Assembly: GCA_015486905.1 (NCBI GenBank)
Contig: WFQV01000291.1
Span: forward strand, 1-5,027
DNA length: 5,027 bases
Source of the DNA: Melioribacteraceae bacterium
GTDB lineage: Bacteria > Bacteroidota > Ignavibacteria > Ignavibacteriales > Melioribacteraceae
Reading direction: 5' to 3'
Shown one piece after another: positions 1-5,027 of this stretch. The position numbers and the translations under genes are program-made. Position 1 is the first letter of the stretch. Every line of letters starts with the position of its first letter. The notes below the pieces were generated by a model. That model saw only the letters and a list, made by a program, of their open reading frames with translations. It did no database searches and was not told where the DNA came from.

Positions 1-22
1 GTAATAATTTGCTGTTATCTGC

Positions 23-113
23 CATCCAATCATCCATTCATCCAACCATCCTTTTGTCATTTTAAACCTCTAAACTTCTAAACCGCCAAAGGCGAACTAA
101 ACCGCTAAACTAA
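23..113 (+). repeat. Degenerate 8-bp-period array A
   Basis: Successive 8-base units run without a break from 23 to 94: four units of CATCC type (for example CATCCAAT at 23-30), a transition unit TGTCATTT at 55-62, then units of TAAAC type (TAAACCTC at 63-70, TAAACTTC at 71-78, TAAACCGC at 79-86). After a 3-base slip the register resumes with TAAACCGC at 98-105 and TAAACTAA at 106-113. A small perfect stem CGCC-AAA-GGCG lies at 84-94. It does not code for a sensible protein in any frame. The array resembles a second one at 341-420. Confidence 0.8.
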
Positions 114-134
114 GACTGAATGAACTACGATTGA

Positions 135-144
135 CGAGTACTCG
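135..144. repeat. 10-bp perfect palindrome CGAGTACTCG
   Basis: The ten bases read identically on both strands. It lies between repeat modules and far from any start codon, so an operator role is unsupported. Confidence 0.5.
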
Positions 145-163
145 AATGACCTCAAATTTCTTA

Positions 164-185
164 CGTCTTGCTTCTCGCGTCTTGC
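164..185 (+). repeat. Two CGTCTTGC words at 14-bp spacing
   Basis: CGTCTTGC occurs at 164-171 and again at 178-185, separated by TTCTCG. It is one more short-period module in the upstream mosaic, and too short to assign a role. Confidence 0.5.
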
Positions 186-206
186 GATTAATGAGTGATA
201 GGATGC

Positions 207-313
207 TGATTGGACAATAGAACACGGATGACACGGATTCAACGGATTTTCACGGATGGGAAATGGGACGCAGATTGGTCATGATGAGTTATGATTTCCG
301 TTGATTGGACAAT
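207..313 (+). repeat. 12-bp direct repeats (TGATTGGACAAT) at 207-218 and 302-313
   Basis: The two identical 12-mers bracket the ATCCGT-type module. The first runs straight into that module and the second straight into the AATTAAA heptamer module, so the word behaves like a joint between modules. Only the two terminal 12-mers are repeats; the DNA between them is described separately. Confidence 0.7.
217..257 (-). repeat. ATCCGT-word module, copy 1 (inverted relative to copy 2)
   Basis: Read on the minus strand, this 41-bp segment contains four heptamers of the form ATCCGTG or ATCCGTT at 10, 9 and 9 bp spacing and ends in TTCTAT. It matches the plus-strand segment 3151-3191 at 38 of 41 positions by direct comparison. 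The two copies therefore form an inverted pair around the nfnA-gltA operon, about 2.9 kb apart. Confidence 0.85.
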
Positions 314-328
314 TAAAAATTAAAAATT
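311..328 (+). repeat. AATTAAA heptamer run
   Basis: Two full copies of AATTAAA plus AATT give a perfect 7-bp period over 18 bases. It leads directly into the word GCTGTTATCTG at 329-339, which opens array B. Confidence 0.75.
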
Positions 329-420
329 GCTGTTATCTGATATCCACCCATCCAATCATCCACTCATCCAATCATCCATTTGTCCCTTTGTACCTATGAA
401 CCTCTGTACCTTTGAACCTT
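329..420 (+). repeat. Degenerate 8-bp-period array B with leader word GCTGTTATCTG
   Basis: The leader word at 329-339 is identical to bases 11-21, which precede array A by one base. From 341 to 420 ten consecutive 8-base units follow with no indel. Five are of NATCC type (CATCCAAT at 349-356 and 365-372), then TGTCCCTT at 381-388, then four of TGNACC type (TGAACCTC at 397-404, TGTACCTT at 405-412). The order of unit types is the same as in array A. No plausible reading frame or RNA fold is apparent. Confidence 0.85.
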
Positions 421-565
421 TCTTGTGTTGCTTGCTACGGGTAAAATGTTTTTTAACTAAATTTTTTAATCTGTCAATCGAAAGTTTGGATTAACTGTTT
501 AAAATAGAAGGCAATTTGTTTATTTTATAAGAGTAAATTATCCTTTTTTGTGATATTTGAATAAC

Positions 566-570
566 GGAGA
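566..570 (+). promoter_or_regulatory. Ribosome binding site of nfnA (GGAGA)
   Basis: GGAG at 566-569 lies 5 nt before the ATG at 575. It selects that ATG over the in-frame TTG at 557, which has no purine-rich element ahead of it and would place this site inside the coding region. Confidence 0.8.
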
Positions 571-574
571 TAAA

Positions 575-1444
575 ATGAATAAAATAATAAAGAAAAAACA
601 GTTATGCGAAGCGGTTTATCTAATGGAATTGGAAGCACCATTAATCGCGAGGGAAAGGAAAGCGGGACAGTTTATTATTCTCCAGGTAGATGAAGAATTC
701 GGCGAACGCATCCCATTGACTATTGCCGATGCTGATGCCGAGAAGGGAACCATTACAATAATATTTCAGGTAGTCGGACTAACAACCGATATGTTGTCGA
801 GGCTCAATGAGGGAGACAATATCCCCATACTTGTTGGTCCTTTAGGAAAACCTACGCACATCAAAAAATACGGAACAGTTGTTTGCGTGTGCGGTGGAAT
901 AGGGGTTGCACCTTTACATCCGATTGCCCAGGCTCTTAAAGAAGCAGGGAACAAAGTAATAACAATTCTCGGAGCAAGGACAAAGGATTTGGTTATTTTG
1001 GAAGATGAGATGAACCGAATTTCAGATGAATTAATCATTTGTACAAATGACGGTTCTTATGGTCGAAAAGCTCTTGTTATTGAACCGCTCAAGGAAATTT
1101 GTGAAAGGGAAGAAAAACCGGATATGGTAATTGCTATAGGGCCTGCAATAATGATGAAATATTCAGCAGAGACAACCCGACCGTTTGGAATCTACACTTT
1201 GGTTTCATTAAATACCATTATGGTCGATGGAACAGGAATGTGCGGCGGCTGCAGAGTTAACGTTGGCAATGAGGTGAAATTTGTTTGCGTTGACGGTCCG
1301 GAATTCGACGGACACTTGGTGGATTTTGACAATATGATGTTACGATTAAATTCTTATGTTGAAATTGAAAAAGAGAAACACAAATGTTTTCTCGATTCAA
1401 TTTCAGAAAAAAAGATTGAAAAGCAAAAAACGGAGGTGCACTAA
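575..1444 (+). CDS. nfnA: NfnA/SudB-type FAD and [2Fe-2S] subunit of NADH-dependent ferredoxin:NADP+ oxidoreductase
   Basis: The 289-residue cytoplasmic protein belongs to the sulfide/dihydroorotate dehydrogenase-like FAD/NAD-binding family (ferredoxin reductase fold) and has normal length. The N-terminal FAD barrel carries the RxPLT flavin motif at R45-T49. The NAD domain starts with a GGIGVAP loop at 107-113, followed by GAR at 133-135 and the TNDGS segment at 157-161. The C-terminal iron-sulfur motif has D218, C223 and C226, with C238 completing it. In characterised relatives a [2Fe-2S] cluster is held by one Asp and three Cys, and the same set is available here. The gene order, small FAD/[2Fe-2S] subunit then GltA-like subunit, is that of nfnAB. 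Inferred role: NAD(H) site and electron transfer within the Nfn heterodimer, possibly electron-bifurcating. Alternatives are a sulfide dehydrogenase (SudB) or a diaphorase subunit of a glutamate synthase-like enzyme; sequence alone does not separate these. The start is the ATG with a good Shine-Dalgarno. Its stop overlaps the next start in TAATG. Confidence 0.9.
   Translation: MNKIIKKKQLCEAVYLMELEAPLIARERKAGQFIILQVDEEFGERIPLTIADADAEKGTITIIFQVVGLTTDMLSRLNEGDNIPILVGPLGKPTHIKKYGTVVCVCGGIGVAPLHPIAQALKEAGNKVITILGARTKDLVILEDEMNRISDELIICTNDGSYGRKALVIEPLKEICEREEKPDMVIAIGPAIMMKYSAETTRPFGIYTLVSLNTIMVDGTGMCGGCRVNVGNEVKFVCVDGPEFDGHLVDFDNMMLRLNSYVEIEKEKHKCFLDSISEKKIEKQKTEVH
1432..1438 (+). promoter_or_regulatory. 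Ribosome binding site of gltA (GGAGGTG)
   Basis: A near-perfect anti-16S match lies 5 nt before the ATG at 1444, inside the last codons of nfnA. It is stronger than the site of nfnA, consistent with independent, efficient initiation and balanced synthesis of the two subunits. Confidence 0.85.
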
Positions 1445-2982
1445 TGAGTTATCGTTCTCCCGAAGAAGTAGAAACAAAAGCAATAGATTTGTTAGAAAGA
1501 TATAAAGACAGAATTGACGAATTAAAGAACAAAGAAAAAATTGCTATCCCTGTTCAGGATATGCCTTCGCAAGCACCGAGCATTAGAATTCATAATTTGA
1601 AGGAAGTGGCGCTTGGCTACACACCGGAAGAAGCCGAACTGGAAGCAATGCGATGTATTCAATGCCCCACTCAAACCTGCGTTGAAGATTGCCCCGTACA
1701 TATTAATGTGCCTTTGTTTATTAAACATATTGTACACGGTGAATTTCAGAATGCGATTGACGTAATTAAACAAAATAGTTTGCTGCCTTCTATTTGCGGT
1801 CGTGTTTGTCCTCAGGAAGTTCAATGCCAAATGCGTTGTTCCGTAGGTAAAGTATTTAAGACTGTTGACAAAGCCGTTTCAATAGGTCGTTTGGAACGCT
1901 TTGTAGCTGATTGGGAAAGGGAACGCGGTAAAATTAAAATTCCGCACATTAAACCTGAAACGGGGAAAAAGGTAGCCGTTGTTGGCGGCGGCCCCGCCGG
2001 ATTGGTAGTAGCCGCGGATGTTCGACGTGAAGGACATTCGGTTACGATTTTTGAAGCCTTTCACAAGCTCGGCGGAGTAATGCGCTACGGAATTCCGGAG
2101 TTCAGACTTCCCAACAGTATAGTTGACGAAGAAATAGAAACATTGGAAAGAATGGGCGTTGAAATCAGAACAAATTTTGTTGTCGGTAAGACAAGGACAT
2201 TAGACGAGTTGATAAATGAAGATGGTTATGATGCCGTTTTTATTGCTACCGGCGCCGGATTGCCTCTGTTCATGGGAATTGAAGGAGAAAACTTGATCGG
2301 TGTTTTCTCTGCCAATGAATATTTAACACGTGCAAATTTAATGCGAGCCTTCGATAAAGAACATGCGGCCACACCTATTTACCCTTCTAAAATTGTAGCG
2401 GTCTTAGGCGGAGGTAACGTTGCAATGGATGCCTCACGTATGGCTTTGCGTTTGGGTGCCGAGAAGGTTTACGTGGTTTACCGTCGTACTGAAAAAGAAA
2501 TGCCTGCAAGGAATGAAGAAATAGAGCATGCTAAAGAAGAAGGTGTGGAGTTCCTCTTTCTCAGCAATGCCAAAAGGGTTATCGGCGATGAAAAGGGCAG
2601 AGTCAAAGCGCTTGAGTGCCTTCGTTACGAGTTAGGCGAACCGGATGATTCCGGCAGAAGACGCCCGATTCCTATTGAAGATAGCGAATTTTATTTAAAG
2701 GTCGATACTGTTATTGTCGCAATCGGCAACAGAAGTAATCCTTTGATTAGCCAAACTACGCCGGGAATAGAAACAAATAAGTGGGGTAATATTATTGTCG
2801 ATGAGAATCAGAAAACCTCAATGGATCGTGTTTACGCCGGTGGAGATATTGTGCTTGGCGCCGCAACCGTTATCCTTGCAATGGGTGAGGGGAGAAAAGC
2901 CGCTGCGGCAATTAATGAATTGCTTGCAAAAGATATTGAAGAAGAAAAAAACCAGCAATTTGCGGACGTTCACAAAAATTAG
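1444..2982 (+). CDS. gltA: NADPH-dependent glutamate synthase GltA family / NfnB subunit
   Basis: This 512-residue flavoprotein is of the homotetrameric-GltA/NfnB type. After an amphipathic N-terminal stretch, the iron-sulfur domain shows C71-x2-C74-x4-C79-x3-C83-P and a second group C118, C122, C128, C132 in a CGRVCPQE context, enough for two [4Fe-4S] clusters. E125 sits in the CPQE position; in NfnB a Glu is reported to ligate one cluster (from memory). The FAD-binding fold starts with GGGPAG at 181-186 and E204 at the end of beta 2. GGVMRYGIPEFRLP at 210-223 is a family hallmark. The NADPH fold has GGGNVA at 322-327 and R347/R348, the usual 2'-phosphate-binding arginines. GGD at 465-467 completes the flavin site. 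Families of this type are annotated as glutamate synthase small subunit, but no large glutamate synthase subunit is present here, and the one-nucleotide overlap with nfnA points to NfnB: NADPH oxidation or NADP+ reduction coupled to NADH and ferredoxin. Whether it bifurcates electrons is inference. Confidence 0.92.
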   Translation: MSYRSPEEVETKAIDLLERYKDRIDELKNKEKIAIPVQDMPSQAPSIRIHNLKEVALGYTPEEAELEAMRCIQCPTQTCVEDCPVHINVPLFIKHIVHGEFQNAIDVIKQNSLLPSICGRVCPQEVQCQMRCSVGKVFKTVDKAVSIGRLERFVADWERERGKIKIPHIKPETGKKVAVVGGGPAGLVVAADVRREGHSVTIFEAFHKLGGVMRYGIPEFRLPNSIVDEEIETLERMGVEIRTNFVVGKTRTLDELINEDGYDAVFIATGAGLPLFMGIEGENLIGVFSANEYLTRANLMRAFDKEHAATPIYPSKIVAVLGGGNVAMDASRMALRLGAEKVYVVYRRTEKEMPARNEEIEHAKEEGVEFLFLSNAKRVIGDEKGRVKALECLRYELGEPDDSGRRRPIPIEDSEFYLKVDTVIVAIGNRSNPLISQTTPGIETNKWGNIIVDENQKTSMDRVYAGGDIVLGAATVILAMGEGRKAAAAINELLAKDIEEEKNQQFADVHKN

Positions 2983-3046
2983 ATTTTGTAATAGTTCTTA
3001 TGAAATATTCTGTAGTGACGGTATTGTCGGGTTTGTTCTTTGTTCG

Positions 3047-3060
3047 TAGTGCTTAGTGCT
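3047..3060 (+). repeat. Tandem TAGTGCT duplication
   Basis: The heptamer occurs twice back to back. It lies shortly upstream of a longer, looser stretch that also has a 7-bp period. Confidence 0.6.
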
Positions 3061-3095
3061 TGGTTAATGTTTTAGAATCTTAAAGGTTCATAAGT

Positions 3096-3144
3096 AGTGA
3101 ATAGATAGCAGAAAATTATGAATTATAAATGTTGAATTTTGAAT
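3096..3144 (+). repeat. Degenerate 7-bp-period stretch (NNTGAAT)
   Basis: Cut into sevens from 3096, four of seven units end in TGAAT (3096, 3117, 3131 and 3138), and two of the other three end in AAAT (3110 and 3124). The stretch is AT-rich, so part of the regularity could be compositional, but the fixed register across 49 bases makes a decayed tandem array plausible. Confidence 0.55.
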
Positions 3145-3150
3145 TAAATA

Positions 3151-3191
3151 ATCCGTGAGCATCCGTTAAATCCGTGTCATCCGTGTTCTAT
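3151..3191 (+). repeat. ATCCGT-word module, copy 2
   Basis: Four ATCCGTG/ATCCGTT words occur at 10, 9 and 9 bp spacing, ending in TTCTAT. The segment is 38/41 identical to the reverse complement of 217-257; two of the differences are in the first inter-word gap and one in the second. A nearby TCTGCGTCC at 3196-3204 also has a counterpart near copy 1 (266-274 on the minus strand), but on the other side of the array, so the modules have been reordered. Confidence 0.85.
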
Positions 3192-3217
3192 CATATCTGC
3201 GTCCTATTGTGCTTCAT

Positions 3218-3907
3218 TCATTTTTCCGCTATCGCTACTTGGACAAGTCCGAAAGTAAGCGTGTAATACTCTACATTGCTGAATCCGGCTTCGTACAACA
3301 ATCCTTTTAAGTCAATTTTTTTGTCAAAAGAATGGACGGATTCGGGGAGATATTTGTAAGCCTCCGGATTGCTAGAAATTATTTTTCCGATTAAAGGTAG
3401 AATTCTTGAAAAATAAAAGTCATAAATTTTTTTAATTAAAAAGTTTTGTGGCATTTTAAATTCCAGTATAGTGGCTTTACCGTCTTTCTCCAAAACTCTG
3501 TGAAATTCAAGAAAGCCTTGTTTAATATCGTAGAAATTACGTACTCCGAATGCAACCGTAATATTTGTAAAAGCGGAATCTTTAAACGGCATTTGTTCCG
3601 CAACGGCTTGAATTGTTCTGCCTTGACTGTAGTTAAATTTTTTATTAAAAAGCTTCAACATTTTTAAAGACAAGTCAGCGCCGACAATGTTTTTTACTCC
3701 GAATTTTTTATGTGCATCGTTAGCGAAATCGCCTGTCCCGCAAGCAACATCCAATAATTTTGCTTCGGGTCGGAGCCCCGTTAACTTTAAAGCTTTCCTG
3801 CGCCAGTAGAAATCGATGCCTGCACTTAAAAGGTGATTAAGGAAATCATATTTCTTGCTAATCGAGTCGAACATTGTCTGAACATATTTCTTTTTATCCA
3901 AGTTCAC
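3218..3907 (-). CDS. ubiE: Demethylmenaquinone/ubiquinone methyltransferase UbiE (MenG)
   Basis: This class I SAM-dependent methyltransferase carries out the C-methylation of demethylmenaquinone (or the ubiquinone precursor), a last step of quinone synthesis at the membrane surface. From the chosen start it has 229 residues, usual for the family. The first UbiE signature is YDFLNHLLS at 20-28 with W35. The SAM-binding motif I is DVACGTGD at 53-60, with acidic D78 after beta 2. Further landmarks are FGVRNF at 120-125, the second UbiE signature around RVLEKDG at 137-143 with LEF at 148-150, and NPEAYKYLPES at 180-190. No ATG lies in the right place: the first in-frame ATG after the signature region's leader (3874) would remove the N-terminal residues. 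I chose GTG at 3907, with GAGAG just upstream inside the preceding gene; TTG at 3901 is nearly as good. An upstream in-frame ATG at 4006 would add 33 non-family residues lying wholly within the PAP2 gene. The start overlaps the PAP2 stop by 14 nt, so the two genes are likely translationally coupled. Confidence 0.9.
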   Translation of the reverse strand: MNLDKKKYVQTMFDSISKKYDFLNHLLSAGIDFYWRRKALKLTGLRPEAKLLDVACGTGDFANDAHKKFGVKNIVGADLSLKMLKLFNKKFNYSQGRTIQAVAEQMPFKDSAFTNITVAFGVRNFYDIKQGFLEFHRVLEKDGKATILEFKMPQNFLIKKIYDFYFSRILPLIGKIISSNPEAYKYLPESVHSFDKKIDLKGLLYEAGFSNVEYYTLTFGLVQVAIAEK

Positions 3908-4874
3908 TTTCTCTCTGTAATTTGTTTGATTTAATAAAATAATAAGTAGGTTCGTCTGTCTTTTTGTTCCACCAATTGTAGATGTGAATTCCGGACCAAG
4001 CGGCAAAAATCATAAATATCGTACCGCCGATTACATCAGCAACATAATGGTAACGCAGATAGACGGTTGAAAAAACGAGTAACGTTCCGTCTGGAATAAA
4101 GAACCAACGGGATTTGGTTTTAAACCTAATAGATAAGTACATTACAAGCAAAGTCATTTCCGTGTGCCCGCTCGGGAAAACATCTCTCTGTACAATTGCA
4201 ATGGGATTGGGAGTTGTCGAGGTAATAGACTCGCCCGCGTTTACTATTTCTCTTAAATAATTTGTTAAGAATAATCCTGGAAGTTCTGAGTTGGTGTTTG
4301 CAAAGTTGTGTAATGTAAATCGTGGACCTACTGCAGGTACAATGAAATAGCCGATGTAAGAAAGAGTAAAACCGTAAATGATTAAAAATGTTTCATACTT
4401 CAAATCTTCGTAGCGGTCGTTTAGCATTAAATCAACAGCAAGAATAATGGGGAGGAAGAAGAATGTTGCGTAAACTATCTGCAGCAGTTCAGTCAAATAA
4501 GGATTTGCTATTTTCATTAAGGCGTATGTAGGGTCTGTACCGAAAATGAAACGGTCAATGGAAATTAGTACCGAATCGTAATCCACCACTCGAATCGGGT
4601 GAACCATAAAATAAATTTCTTTGAATGTAAGAAAAACAAAAGGGAGTAAAAACCAAAAGTGCAATTGTTCCCAAAAAATATTGCCTTTCTTTTTGTGGTA
4701 GTAAGCTAAAATGAAAACGAGAATAATTAAAACTATGTTGTAGGTTACCAAGTCCAACCATTGCGCCACACGGTTGTGGTAAATTAAATTTAACAGAGTT
4801 AAAAAAACGTAAAAAATAATTATCACTAAATCCGTCGGGAATAAATACCGAAGAAGTTTACCTAACCTTTCCAT
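3894..4874 (-). CDS. PAP2-superfamily integral membrane phosphatase
   Basis: This 326-residue protein has six to eight hydrophobic helices (about 14-33, 42-60, 70-90, 127-150, 160-182, 240-250, 256-275 and 279-300) and no cleavable signal peptide. PAP2 motifs are visible: FPSGHTE with catalytic-type H237 (S235, G236), and LRYHYVAD at 273-280 with H276 and D280 at the His-x3-Asp spacing of motif 3. PAVGPRF at 180-186 lies where the inositol-phosphorylceramide synthase-like branch (PAP2_3) has a conserved GPR segment. The classical Arg six residues before the motif-3 His is T270 here, while R274 is two residues before it, as I recall for that branch. Substrate is unknown: a phosphatidate, polyprenyl diphosphate or lipid headgroup transfer reaction at the outer membrane face are all possible. 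The overlap with ubiE suggests a link to isoprenoid or membrane lipid metabolism, but this is inference. The start is the first ATG; the sequence before it has no Shine-Dalgarno element. Confidence 0.85.
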   Translation of the reverse strand: MERLGKLLRYLFPTDLVIIIFYVFLTLLNLIYHNRVAQWLDLVTYNIVLIILVFILAYYHKKKGNIFWEQLHFWFLLPFVFLTFKEIYFMVHPIRVVDYDSVLISIDRFIFGTDPTYALMKIANPYLTELLQIVYATFFFLPIILAVDLMLNDRYEDLKYETFLIIYGFTLSYIGYFIVPAVGPRFTLHNFANTNSELPGLFLTNYLREIVNAGESITSTTPNPIAIVQRDVFPSGHTEMTLLVMYLSIRFKTKSRWFFIPDGTLLVFSTVYLRYHYVADVIGGTIFMIFAAWSGIHIYNWWNKKTDEPTYYFIKSNKLQRESELG

Positions 4875-5027
4875 CAGTTTTTTTTAGCCGCTAATTACAC
4901 GAATTTTCGCGAATGTTTTTAAACCTGTAATCAAGCTAACTTTCCTTTTATTTGTTCATTCCTTATTTCTACAATTAGAATCGCTATTTAAGTGATAGAG
5001 CTTACAAATTGCATCTTTCATTCCAAC
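4875..5027 (-). other. Leader/promoter region of the PAP2-ubiE pair
   Basis: No gene is visible in these 153 bases. Read on the minus strand they should contain the promoter, but I find no clear -35/-10 pair of either sigma-70 or Bacteroidota type. The 11 bases directly before the ATG are A-rich and lack a Shine-Dalgarno. An ATTCG-word module lies at 4885-4914. Confidence 0.5.
4885..4914 (-). repeat. ATTCG-word module next to the PAP2 start
   Basis: On the minus strand ATTCGCG, ATTCGTG and ATTAGCG words follow at 10 and 9 bp spacing. This is the same spacing rhythm as in the ATCCGT modules, and the first gap starts with GAAA like copy 1. TTCGCGAA at 4906-4913 is a perfect 8-bp palindrome. 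The module ends about 10 bases before the start codon, so it would be transcribed as 5' untranslated leader. Confidence 0.6.

Larger units (their letters stand above)
1..556. other. Gene-free region of short-period repeat modules followed by the nfnA leader
   Basis: I see no credible coding sequence here on either strand. Bases 1-420 are a mosaic of low-complexity modules, each with its own short period (8, 14, 9-10, 7 and 8 bp), listed separately. Bases 421-556 are AT-rich and non-repetitive and probably hold the promoter and 5' leader of the nfnA-gltA operon. I could not find a convincing sigma-70 -35/-10 pair, nor the Bacteroidota-type TTTG / TAnnTTTG pair, at acceptable spacing, so no promoter is called. 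The abrupt change near 420 suggests the repeat modules are an insertion or accretion upstream of a normal promoter region. Confidence 0.75.
2983..3217. other. Convergent intergenic spacer rich in short-period repeats
   Basis: This spacer lies between the stops of gltA and ubiE and contains no credible gene. It holds a doubled TAGTGCT, a heptamer-periodic stretch, the ATCCGT-word module and the word TCTGCGTCC. I looked for a shared bidirectional terminator hairpin followed by T runs and found none, which is notable for facing operons. Termination may be Rho-dependent or may involve the repeat modules. Confidence 0.7.

Overview
The window is AT-rich and carries four intact genes in two convergent pairs, separated and flanked by intergenic DNA full of short repeats. 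The NfnAB-type redox pair, a UbiE/MenG methyltransferase (menaquinone or ubiquinone synthesis), weak or absent Shine-Dalgarno sequences on the minus-strand genes and the intergenic repeat style together suggest a menaquinone-using member of the Bacteroidota/Chlorobiota/Ignavibacteriota group. An Ignavibacteria-like organism is my best guess, at low to moderate confidence, because there is no rRNA or marker gene to confirm it.

Layout: bases 1-556 hold no gene. Bases 1-420 are a patchwork of short-period repeat modules, and only about 421-556 looks like an ordinary promoter and leader. Bases 575-2982 (+) are a two-gene operon: an FAD/[2Fe-2S] NfnA/SudB-type subunit followed, with a 1-nt overlap, by a GltA/NfnB-type flavoprotein with two predicted [4Fe-4S] clusters and two dinucleotide folds. 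Bases 2983-3217 are a second repeat-rich spacer between convergent genes. Bases 3218-3907 (-) are ubiE/menG and 3894-4874 (-) a PAP2-superfamily integral membrane phosphatase; the two overlap by about 14 nt and are probably co-transcribed from beyond 4874. Bases 4875-5027 are the leader of that pair.

Function: the plus-strand pair is most likely the NADH-dependent reduced ferredoxin:NADP+ oxidoreductase (Nfn), which links the ferredoxin, NADH and NADPH pools. The minus-strand pair belongs to membrane lipid and quinone metabolism. The two operons share no obvious pathway beyond general redox and respiratory chemistry.

The least explained signal is not in the genes. The spacers are built from degenerate arrays with periods of 7, 8 and 9-10 bp. 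Two 8-bp-period arrays follow the same leader word and drift through unit types in the same order. A 41-bp module of four ATCCGT-type words occurs in inverted orientation on either side of the nfnA-gltA operon, matching at 38 of 41 positions. A related ATTCG-type module lies just upstream of the PAP2 gene.
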